Below, one piece after another: positions 48,106-58,913 of a stretch of DNA of 64,000 bases; positions within the stretch are counted from its first letter, which is position 1, and each line of letters starts with the position of its first letter. The notes under the pieces are model-generated. The model was not told the DNA's origin, made no database searches, and saw only the letters and a program-made list of their open reading frames with translations. Made by a program: the position numbers and the translations under genes. Origin of the DNA: Nyssa sinensis (Eukaryota; Streptophyta; Magnoliopsida; Cornales; Nyssaceae); assembly GCA_008638375.1 (NCBI GenBank), contig CM018051.1, positions 26,905,344 to 26,969,343 of the forward strand. The letters are read 5' to 3'.

Positions 48106-50514
48106 GTTACGCTGATATCCGGCATTTTGGTCTGTCAAAACCCCAAAATGGGTCTTTTCAGAGCTGAAACTTGCATAAGTCTCAAACCGGGCATCCGAAC
48201 CGAGTGCCGTAAGTTCGTGCAAGTCTATTTTACATTTTTGAGGTGTATGGTGAGGTTTTAGTGTTGTTAGGCTGATATCCAGCATTTTGGTCTTTCAAAC
48301 CCCCAAAATAGGCTTTTCGGAGCTGAAACTTGCATAAGTTTCGAACCGGGCATCCGAACTGTGTGCCGTAAGTTCATGCAAGTCTATTTTATCATTTGTG
48401 AGGTGTGTGATGTGGTTTCGGTGTAGTTAGGCCGATATCCGACATTTTGGTCTATCAAAATGCCAAAATGGGCCTTTTTGGAGCTGAAACTTGCCTAAGT
48501 TTCAAACCGGGCATCCGAACCAAGTGTCCTAAGTTCCTGCAACTATATTTTATCATTTTTGAGGTGTGTGATGTGGTTATGGTGTAGTTAGGCTGATATC
48601 CGGCATTTTGGTCTGTCAAGCCCTCAAAATGGGCTTTTTTGGAGCTGAAACTTGCATAAGTTTCAAACCGGGCATCCGAACCGAGTGCCGTAAGTTGGTG
48701 CCAGTCTATTTTATCATTTTTGAGGTGTGTGATGTATTTTTGGTGTAGTTAGGCCGATATCCAGCAATTTGGTCTGTCAAAACCCCAAAATGGGCCTTTT
48801 TGGAGCTGAAACTTACAAAAGTTTCAAACCGGGCATCCGAACCGAGTGCCGTAAGTTCGTGCAAGTCTGTTTTATCATTTGTGAGGTGGGTGATGTGTTT
48901 TCAGTGTAGTTAGGCCGAAATCCGGTATTTTGGTCTGTCAAAACCCCAAAATGGGCCTTTTTAGAGCTAAAACTTGCATAAGTTTCAAACTGGGTATCCA
49001 AACTGAGTGTCGTAAGTTCGTGCTAGTCTATTTTATCATTTTTGAGGTGTGTGATTTGGTTATGGTGTAGTTAGGCTAATATCTGGCATTTTGGTCTGTC
49101 AAACCCCCAAAATGGGCTTTTTTTGAGCTGAAACTTACATAAGTTTCAAACCGAGCATCCGAACCGAGTGCCGTAAGTTCGTGCCAGTCTATTTTATCAT
49201 TTTTGAGGTGTGTGATGTATTTTTGGTGTATTTTGGCCGATATCCGGCAATTTGGTCTGTCAAAACCCCAAAATGGGCCTTTTTGGAGCTGAAACTTACA
49301 TAAGTTTCAAACCGGGCATCCAAACCCAGTGCCGTAAGTTCGTGCAAGTCTATTTTATCATTTTTGAGGTGTGTGATGTGGTTTCGATGTAGTTAGGCTG
49401 ATATCCGGCATTTTGGTCTATCAAACCCCCTAAATAGGCTTTTTTGGAGCTGAAACTTGCGTAAGTTTGAAACCGGGCATCCGAACCGAGTGTCGTAAGT
49501 TCATGCAAGTCTATTTTATCATTTGTGAGGTGTGTGTGTTGTAGTTTCAGTTTAGTTAGGCCGATATCCGGCATTTTGGTCTGTCCAAACCCCAAAATAG
49601 GCCTTTTTGGAGCTGAAACTTGCATAAGTTTCGAACCGGGCGTCCGAACCAAGTGTCGTATGTTTTTGCAAGTTTATTTTATCACTTTTGAGGTGTGTGA
49701 CATGGTTATGGTGTAGTTAGGCTGATATCCGGCATTTTGGTTTGTCAAACCCCCAAAATGGGCTTTTTTTGAGCTGAAACTTGCATAAGTTTCAAACCGG
49801 GAATCCGAACCGAGTGCCGTAAGTTCGTACAAGTCTATTTTATCATTTCTGAGGTGTGTGATGTGTTTTCAATGTAGTTAGGCCAATATCAGGCTTTTTG
49901 GTCTGTCAAAACCCCAAAATAGGCCTTTTTGGAGATGAAACTTGCATAAGTTTCAAACCGGGCATCCGAACCGAGTGTCGTAAGTTCGTGCAAGTTTATT
50001 TTATCATTTTTGAGGTGTGTGATGTGGTTATGGTGTAGTTAAGCTGATATCCAGCATTTTGGTATGTCAAACCCCCAAAATGGGCTTTTTTTGAGCTGAA
50101 ACTTGCATAAGTTTCAAACCGGGGATCCAAACCGAGTGCCATAAGTTCGTACAAGTCTATTTTATCATTTGTGCGGTGTGTGATATGTTTTCAGTGTAGT
50201 TAGGCCGATATCCGGCATTTTGGTCTGTCAAAACCCCAAAATGGGCCTTTTTGGAGCTGAAACTTGCATAAGTTTCAAACCGGGCATCCGAATCGAGTCC
50301 CGTAAGTTTGTGCAAGTCTGTTTTATCATTTGTGAGGTCTGTGATATGGTTTCGGTGTATTTAGGCCGATATCCGGCATTTTGGTCTGTCAAAACCCCAA
50401 AATGGGCCTTTTTGGAGCTAAAACTTGCATAAGTTTCAAACTGGGCATCCGAGCCGAGTGTCGTAAGTTCGTGCAAGTATATTTTATCATTTGTGAGGTG
50501 TACGATGTGGTTTC

Positions 50515-51140
50515 GGAGTAGTTAGGCTGATATCTGGCATTTTGGTTCGTCAAAACCCCAAAATAGACCTTTATGGAGCTGAAACTTGCATAAGTTTCAA
50601 ACCGGGCATCCGAACCAAGTGCCGTAAGTTCGTGCAAGTCTATTTTATCATTTGTGAGGTGTGTGATATAGTTTCGGTGTAGTTAGGCTGATATCCGATA
50701 TTTTGGACAGTCAAAACCCCAAAATGGGCCTTTTTGGAGTTGAAACTTGCATAAGTTTCAAACCGGGCATCTGAACCGAGTGCCGTCAGTTCCTTCAACT
50801 CTATTTTATCATTTTTGAGGTGTGTGATGTGTTTTCAGTGTAGCTAGGCCGATATCCGGAATTTTGGTCTGTCAAAACCCCAAAATGGCCTTTTTGGAGC
50901 TGAAACTTGCATAAGTTTCAAACCGGGCATCCGAACCGAGTGTCGTAAGTTCGTGCAAGTATATTTCATCATTTGTGAGGTTTGTGATGTGGTTTTGGTG
51001 TAGTTACGCCGATATCCGGCATTTTGGCCTGTCAAAACCCCAAAATGGGCCTTTTTGGAGCTGAAACTTGCATAAGTTTCAAACCGGGCATCCGAACCGA
51101 GTGCCGTAAGTTCGTGCAAGTCTATTTTATCATTTATGAG
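50515..51140 (+). repeat. p-q-r-s satellite cassette right of element C
   Basis: The same four monomer types as at 33.8-35.1 kb, in the same order (TTTATGGAGCT; GATATTTTGGACAGTC; GCTAGGCCG; TTTTGGTGTAGTTACGCCG), and followed by the GTTTCATGTGG e-type monomer in both places. This ties the arrays on the two sides of the retrotransposon together. Confidence 0.75.
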
Positions 51141-51540
51141 GTGTGTGATGTTTTTTTGGTGTAGTTAGGCTGATATCTGGCATTTTGGTCTATCTAACCC
51201 CCAAAATAGGCTTTTTTTGAGCTGAAACTTGCATAAGTTTCAAACCGGGCATCCGAACCAAGTGCCGTAAGTTCGTACAAGTCTATTTTATCATTTGTGA
51301 GGTGTTTCATGTGGTTTCGATGTAGTTAAGCCAATATCCGGTATTTTGCTCTGTCAAAACCCCAAAATGGGCCTTTTTGGAGCTGAAACTTGCATAAGTT
51401 TCAAACCGGGCATCCGAACCGAGTTTCGTAAGCTTGTGCAAGACTATTTTATCATTTTTGAGGTGTGTGACATGGTTTCAGTGTAGTTAGGCTGATATCC
51501 AGCATTTTGGTCTGTCAAACCCCCAAAATAGGCTTTTTTG

Positions 51541-54500
51541 GAGCTGAAACTTGCATAAGTTTCAAACCGGGCATCCGAACCGAGTGTCGTAAGTTCATGC
51601 AAGTCTATTTTATCTTTTGTGAGGTTTGTGATGTGGTTTCGGTGTAGTTAGGCCGATATCCAGCATTTTGGTCTGTCAAAACGCCAAAATGGGCCTTTTT
51701 GGTGCTAAAACTTGCATAAGTTTCAAACTGGGCATCCGACCCGAGTGTCGTAAGTTCGTGCAAGTCTATTTTATCATTTTAGAGGTGTGCGATGTGGTTA
51801 TGGTGTAGTTAGGCTAATATCCGGCAATTTGGTCTGTCAAACCCCCAAAATGGGCTTTTTTTGAGCTGAAACTTGCATAAGTTTCAAACCGGGCATCCAA
51901 ACCGAGTGCCGTAAGTTCATCCAAGTCTATTTTACCATTTGTGAGGTGTGTGATGTGTTTTCAAGGTAGTTAGGCCAAAATCTGGTATTTTGGTCTGTCA
52001 AAACCCCAAAATGGTCCTTTTTGGAGCTGAAACTTGCATAAGTTTCAAACCGGGCATCCGAACTGAGTCCCGTAAGTTTGTGCAAGTCTGTTTTATCATT
52101 TTTGAGGTGTGTGATGTGGTTTTGGTGTATTGAGGCCAATATCCAACATTTTGGTCTGTCAAAATCCCAAAATGGGCCTTGTTGGAACTGAAACTTGCAT
52201 AAGTTTCGAACCGGGCATCCGAGCCGAGTGTCGTAAGTTCGTGCAAGTCTATTTTATCATTTGTGAGATGTATGATGTGGTTTCAGTGTTGTTAGGCTGA
52301 TATCCGGCATTTTGGTCTGTCAAACCCCTAAAATAGGCTGTTTTGGAGCTGAAACTTGCATAAGTTTCAAACTGGGCATCCGAACCGAGTGCCGTAAGTT
52401 CGTACAAGTCTATTTTATCATTTGTGAGGTGTGTGATGTGGTTTCAATGTAGTTAGGCCGATATCCGGCATTTTGGTCTTTCAAAACCCCAAAATGGGCC
52501 TTTTTGGAGCTGAAACTTGCATAAGTTTCAAACCGGGCATCCGAACCGAGTGCCATAAGTTCGTACAAGTCTATTTTATCATTTGTGAGGTGTGTGATGT
52601 GTTTTCAGTGTAGTTAGGCCGATATCCGGCATTTTGGTTTGTCAAACCCCCAAAATGGGCTTTTTTTGAGTTGAAACTTGCATAAGTTTCAAACCGGGAA
52701 TTCAAATCGAGTGCCGTAAGTTCGTACAAGTCTATTTTATCATTTGTGAGGTGTGTGATGTGTTTTCAGTGTAGTTAGGCTGATATCCGGCATTTTGGTC
52801 TGTCAAAACCCCAAAATGGGCCTTTTTGGAGCTGAAACTTGCATAAGTTTCAAACCGGGCATCCGAACCGAGTGTCGTAAGTTCATGCAAGTCTATTTTA
52901 TCTTTTGTGAGGTTTGTGATGTGGTTTCGGTGTAGTTAGGCCGATATCCAGCATTTTGGTCTGTCAAAACGCCAAAATGGGCCTTTTTGGTGCTAAAACT
53001 TGCATAAGTTTCAAACTGGGCATCCGACCCGAGTGTCGTAAGTTCGTGCAAGTCTATTTTATCATTTTAGAGGTGTGCGATGTGGTTATGGTGTAGTTAG
53101 GCTAATATCCGGCAATTTGGTCTGTCAAACCCCCAAAATGGGCTTTTTTTGAGCTGAAACTTGCATAAGTTTCAAACCGGGCATCCAAACCGAGTGCCGT
53201 AAGTTCATCCAAGTCTATTTTACCATTTGTGAGGTGTGTGATGTGTTTTCAAGGTAGTTAGGCCAAAATCCGGTATTTTGGTCTGTCAAAACCCCAAAAT
53301 GGTCCTTTTTGGAGCTGAAACTTGCATAAGTTTCAAACCGGGCATCCGAACTGAGTCCCGTAAGTTTGTGCAAGTCTGTTTTATCATTTTTGAGGTGTGT
53401 GATGTGGTTTTGGTGTATTGAGGCCAATATCCAACATTTTGGTCTGTCAAAATCCCAAAATGGGCCTTGTTGGAACTGAAACTTGCATAAGTTTCGAACC
53501 GGGCATCCGAGCCGAGTGTCGTAAGTTCGTGCAAGTCTATTTTATCATTTGTGAGATGTATGATGTGGTTTCAGTGTTGTTAGGCTGATATCCGGCATTT
53601 TGGTCTGTCAAACCCCTAAAATAGGCTGTTTTGGAGCTGAAACTTGCATAAGTTTCAAACTGGGCATCCGAACCGAGTGCCGTAAGTTCGTACAAGTCTA
53701 TTTTATCATTTGTGAGGTGTGTGATGTGGTTTCAATGTAGTTAGGCCGATATCCGGCATTTTGGTCTTTCAAAACCCCAAAATGGGCCTTTTTGGAGCTG
53801 AAACTTGCATAAGTTTCAAACCGGGCATCCGAACCGAGTGCCATAAGTTCGTACAAGTCTATTTTATCATTTGTGAGGTGTGTGATGTGTTTTCAGTGTA
53901 GTTAGGCCGATATCCGGCATTTTGGTTTGTCAAACCCCCAAAATGGGCTTTTTTTGAGTTGAAACTTGCATAAGTTTCAAACCGGGAATTCAAATCGAGT
54001 GCCGTAAGTTCGTACAAGTCTATTTTATCATTTGTGAGGTGTGTGATGTGTTTTCAGTGTAGTTAGGCTGATATCCGGCATTTTGGTCTGTCAAAACCCC
54101 AAAATGGGCCTTTTTGGAGCTGAAACTTGCATAAGTTTCAAACCGGGCATCCGAACCGAGTGTCGTAAGTTCATGCAAGTCTATTTTATCTTTTGTGAGG
54201 TTTGTGATGTGGTTTCGGTGTAGTTAGGCCGATATCCAGCATTTTGGTCTGTCAAAACGCCAAAATGGGCCTTTTTGGTGCTAAAACTTGCATAAGTTTC
54301 AAACTGGGCATCCGACCCGAGTGTCGTAAGTTCGTGCAAGTCTATTTTATCATTTTAGAGGTGTGCGATGTGGTTATGGTGTAGTTAGGCTAATATCCGG
54401 CAATTTGGTCTGTCAAACCCCCAAAATGGGCTTTTTTTGAGCTGAAACTTGCATAAGTTTCAAACCGGGCATCCAAACCGAGTGCCGTAAGTTCATCCAA

Positions 54501-56735
54501 GTCTATTTTACCATTTGTGAGGTGTGTGATGTGTTTTCAAGGTAGTTAGGCCAAAATCCGGTATTTTGGTCTGTCAAAACCCCAAAATGGTCCTTTTTGG
54601 AGCTGAAACTTGCATAAGTTTCAAACCGGGCATCCGAACTGAGTCCCGTAAGTTTGTGCAAGTCTGTTTTATCATTTTTGAGGTGTGTGATGTGGTTTTG
54701 GTGTATTGAGGCCAATATCCAACATTTTGGTCTGTCAAAATCCCAAAATGGGCCTTGTTGGAACTGAAACTTGCATAAGTTTCAAACCGGGCATCCGAGC
54801 CGAGTGTCGTAAGTTCGTGCAAGTCTATTTTATCATTTGTGAGATGTATGATGTGGTTTCAGTGTTGTTAGGCTGATATCCGGCATTTTGGTCTGTCAAA
54901 CCCCTAAAATAGGCTATTTTGGAGCTGAAACTTGCATAAGTTTCAAACTGGGCATCCGAACCGAGTGCCGTAAGTTCGTACAAGTCTATTTTATCATTTC
55001 TGAGGTGTGTGATGTGGTTTCAATGTAGTTAGGCCGATATCCGGCATTTTGGTCTTTCAAAACCCCAAAATGGGCCTTTTTGGAGCTGAAACTTGCATAA
55101 GTTTCAAACCGGGCATCCGAACCGAGTGCCATAAGTTCGTACAAGTCTATTTTATCATTTGTGAGGTGTGTGATGTGTTTTCAGTGTAGTTAGGCCGATA
55201 TCCGGCATTTTGGTTTGTCAAACCCCCAAAATGGGCTTTTTTTGAGTTGAAACTTGCATAAGTTTCAAACCGGGAATTCAAATCGAGTGCCGTAAGTTCG
55301 TACAAGTCTATTTTATCATTTGTGAGGTGTGTGATGTGTTTTCAGTGTAGTTAGGCTGATATCCGGCATTTTGGTCTGTCAAAACCCCAAAATGGGCCTT
55401 TTTGGAGCTGAAACTTGCATAAGTTTCAAACCGGGCATCCGAACCGAGTGTCGTAAGTTCATGCAAGTCTATTTTATCTTTTGTGAGGTTTGTGATGTGG
55501 TTTCGGTGTAGTTAGGCCGATATCCAGCATTTTGGTCTGTCAAAACGCCAAAATGGGCCTTTTTGGTGCTAAAACTTGCATAAGTTTCAAACTGGGCATC
55601 CGACCCGAGTGTCGTAAGTTCGTGCAAGTCTATTTTATCATTTTAGAGGTGTGCGATGTGGTTATGGTGTAGTTAGGCTAATATCCGGCAATTTGGTCTG
55701 TCAAACCCCCAAAATGGGCTTTTTTTGAGCTGAAACTTGCATAAGTTTCAAACCGGGCATCCAAACCGAGTGCCGTAAGTTCATCCAAGTCTATTTTACC
55801 ATTTGTGAGGTGTGTGATGTGTTTTCAAGGTAGTTAGGCCAAAATCCGGTATTTTGGTCTGTCAAAACCCCAAAATGGTCCTTTTTGGAGCTGAAACTTG
55901 CATAAGTTTCAAACCGGGCATCCGAACTGAGTCCCGTAAGTTTGTGCAAGTCTGTTTTATCATTTTTGAGGTGTGTGATGTGGTTTTGGTGTATTGAGGC
56001 CAATATCCAACATTTTGGTCTGTCAAAATCCCAAAATGGGCCTTGTTGGAACTGAAACTTGCATAAGTTTCAAACCGGGCATCCGAGCCGAGTGTCGTAA
56101 GTTCGTGCAAGTCTATTTTATCATTTGTGAGATGTATGATGTGGTTTCAGTGTTGTTAGGCTGATATCCGGCATTTTGGTCTGTCAAACCCCTAAAATAG
56201 GCTGTTTTGGAGCTGAAACTTGCATAAGTTTCAAACTGGGCATCCGAACCGAGTGCCGTAAGTTCGTACAAGTCTATTTTATCATTTCTGAGGTGTGTGA
56301 TGTGGTTTCAATGTAGTTAGGCCGATATCCGGCATTTTGGTCTTTCAAAACCCCAAAATGGGCCTTTTTGGAGCTGAAACTTGCATAAGTTTCAAACCGG
56401 GCATCCGAACCGAGTGCCATAAGTTCGTACAAGTCTATTTTATCATTTGTGAGGTGTGTGATGTGTTTTCAGTGTAGTTAGGCCGATATCCGGCATTTTG
56501 GTTTGTCAAACCCCCAAAATGGGCTTTTTTTGAGTTGAAACTTGCATAAGTTTCAAACCGGGAATTCAAATCGAGTGCCGTAAGTTCGTACAAGTCTATT
56601 TTATCATTTGTGAGGTGTGTGATGTGTTTTCAGTGTAGTTAGGCTGATATCCGGCATTTTGGTCTGTCAAAACCCCAAAATGGGCCTTTTTGGAGCTGAA
56701 ACTTGCATAAGTTTCAAACCGGGCATCCGAACCGA
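51541..56735 (+). repeat. Four tandem copies of a 1288-bp (8-monomer) higher-order repeat
   Basis: Aligned landmarks repeat exactly every 1288 bp, which is 8 x 161, for example the monomer with GGTAGTTAGGCCAAAATC at about 51.96, 53.25, 54.54 and 55.83 kb. The copies are almost identical; I noticed changes at four sites: AAATCTGG in copy 1 against AAATCCGG in the others, TTTCGAACC in copies 1-2 against TTTCAAACC in 3-4, ATTTGTGAGG in 1-2 against ATTTCTGAGG in 3-4, and GGCTATTTTGG only in copy 3. The eight monomers within a unit differ far more. This marks a recent amplification. Confidence 0.93.
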
Positions 56736-57351
56736 GTCCCGTAAGTTCGTGCAAGTCTGTTTTATCATTTGTGAGGTGTGTGATGTGGTTTTGGTGTAGT
56801 TAGGCTGATATCCGGCATTTTGGTCTATCAAAACCCCAAAATGGGCCTTTTTGGAATTGAAACTTGCATAAGTTTCAAACCGGGCATCCGAGCCGAGTGT
56901 CGTAAGTTCGTGCAAGTCTATTTTATCATTTGTGAGGTGTATGATGTGGTTTTGGTGTAGTTAGGCTGATATTCGGCATTTTGTTCTGTCAAACCCCTAA
57001 AATAGGCTTTTTTTGGGGCTGAAACTTGCATAAGTTTCAAACTGGGCATCCGAACCGAGTGCCGTAAGTTCGTACAAGTCTATTTTATCATTTGTGAGGT
57101 GTGTGATGTGGTTTCAGTGTAGTTAGGACGATATCCGGCATTTTGGTCTGTCAAAACCCCAAAAGGGGCCTTTTTGGAGCTGAAACTTGCATAAGTTTCA
57201 AACCGGGCATCCAAACCGAGTTCCTTAACTTCGTGCAAGTCTATTTTATCATTTTTGAGGTGTGTGATGTGGTTTCGGTGCATTTTCTATAAATAATAAA
57301 TCCACCCAAGTATATAATTTTAAAGACTTTCCAAGGTTGTGAAGAGTCACA

Positions 57352-58797
57352 CTATTGGCTGAACATCTTCTGCACAAGAGTCTGTAGCTCGAAATATCGC
57401 TCCTCGAGGCTATCTAGTCTCTGGCGCAGTGCTACATTCTCTTGTTGAACTGCCTCAGTAGCTACGTGTGCTCTAGCATCACTCTCAAAGGACGATGTCG
57501 TCGGCGGCATCCCAGTCCCTAAGCCATGCACATAGCCACGCCTCTTGCCCCGAACAGTCTCCCGTAACTGGTCATCGGTCAGCGGATCTTGACCCTCAGT
57601 TGTCGGCTGATCACGCAGCCGGACCATCCCCTCCTATAAAAACATAAATATATGTTACTACTTTTATAACTTTAGATTAATATTAAATTAGTAATACTGT
57701 GGCAAGTTACATAAAAACTTACATAAAGCCGCTCTGCTTCAGGCCCAGCCCAACCCTTATTAGGGTTGTAGTGCGTCTTGTGCCACAAATCAATGGGGCT
57801 GGGTGGTGCACCAGTGTCCTGGTCTCGCTGGAGCAAATAAATAGTAGCTTCTGAAGATTGATTTCATGAATAGATTATACAATAAGAACTTGATACATTT
57901 ATTAACTTACCATATCATGCCTATACTATACAAAAGAACGTGATCCACCACAGTGGGTCACCTTCTGCTTGCTTCTAGTCCCGCTATTCTTCCGGCTTAG
58001 TTCCTACACTTGGCCAAAACAAAGAAGGTTAGTATAAATGATACTGATTTAAACCAGACAACAAAAGTAATTTTGACAATTTTTACCTGGAATGCATCAC
58101 TTGCGAACCGGTCGCACAGTAAGATCCAATCCTCCACCGTCACCCCCTTGTAGGGTCTGTCGCGGGGCTTTCTACCGCTTGCCACCTCCACCTCGTAGTG
58201 CATGTGGAGACGGTGTCGATAGTCTCTGAAATGGACTCCCAGGTAACGGTCCACTGCCTTCGTTACGTGAGGCAGGTGGAGATCGATGTCAAACATCCCC
58301 TGTAAAGCATGTCATTGTCAAAACATTACGGCATTAGAAATGTTAAAATTTAGTTCAACACAATAATAAAAGACATACCAGGATATGCGCATGAATATCC
58401 TGTAGCTCCTCTTGAGTGACAAGACTCCAGTCACTAATATGGAGTGGGGCGCGTAGTCGACAAATGATGCCGACCTCTGTGGTGAACTGCTGTGCCCACC
58501 CACCAACGGGCTTCAACAAGCCCTCAGGTAGCTCAATCCGAAGTCGCGAGCCCCCTGCTGCCTCCATCTGAGCCTGCAAACTCTGATTCTTCGACCTACC
58601 GCGCCCTTGTCTAGCGTGGTGGCCGAAGCTTTAGAAATAATAAAATAGAAACAATTAGTACCATATTTATATAATCATTAATATAAAGTGGAACTATCCA
58701 TACCATCAATGGCAGGATCAGTCGATCCTGCAAAGGAAGGGGAAGGGGTCAATGGGTCCACCGGGGCTGCGCGTCTACGTGAGCTTGGTCCAACCAT
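57352..58797 (-). pseudogene. TNP1/Ptta-like CACTA protein (Transposase_24 type), probably broken
   Basis: Read on the minus strand, exons can be followed with GT-AG borders: ATG at 58797 to 58704; about 58612 to 58379 (GWAQQFTTEVG, ending HAHIL); 58299-58087 (KAVDRYLGVHFRDYRHRLHMHY, WILLCDRF, ending DAFQ); 58003-57911 (RKNSGTRSKQKVTHCGGSRSF); about 57862-57723 (DTGAPPSPIDLWHKTHYN); 57633-57352 (RGYVHGLG, then a leucine-heptad coiled coil to the stop). The order R.KQ..H..GS.SF, then SPI.LW..TH, then GYV.GLG is that of plant En/Spm-family Transposase_24 proteins. Exon 4 holds an in-frame TAG at 57928-57926 where a glutamine would fit, and its phase does not match exon 5, so the copy is probably dead. 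Exon 2's acceptor is uncertain. Confidence 0.7.
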
Positions 58798-58913
58798 ATC
58801 TAAAAAGAAAGTTTAAAAGTAAAATCCATTACATCATAAAAATTAAAATCCATTACATCATAAAATTGAATATCCATTACACTTGATCTTACCACATGTA
58901 ACACCTATTACAA

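Larger units (their letters stand above)
48106..57280 (+). repeat. 161-bp satellite array, segment 5
   Basis: About 57 monomers continuing in the same orientation. Begins with GTTAC, the target duplication of element C. Contains a p-q-r-s cassette (50.5-51.1 kb), the 1288-bp higher-order array, and ends abruptly inside a monomer at GGTTTCGGTG where CACTA-derived DNA begins. Confidence 0.97.

Noticed and set aside
1..57280. Many 60-91 aa open frames on both strands of the satellite, with recurring peptide strings.
   Set aside because: They are translations of one 161-bp repeat; 161 is not divisible by 3, both strands are open, starts and stops fall at fixed monomer positions, and no codon-level constraint is visible.
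1..57280. CRISPR array or other prokaryotic repeat system.
   Set aside because: Repeats are contiguous 161-bp satellite units without unique spacers, beside plant retroelements and a CACTA transposon.
57281..57300. CACTA terminal inverted repeat at the left edge of the transposon fragment.
   Set aside because: The sequence starts CATTTTCTATAAATAA, with no CACTA/CACTG motif and no target duplication.
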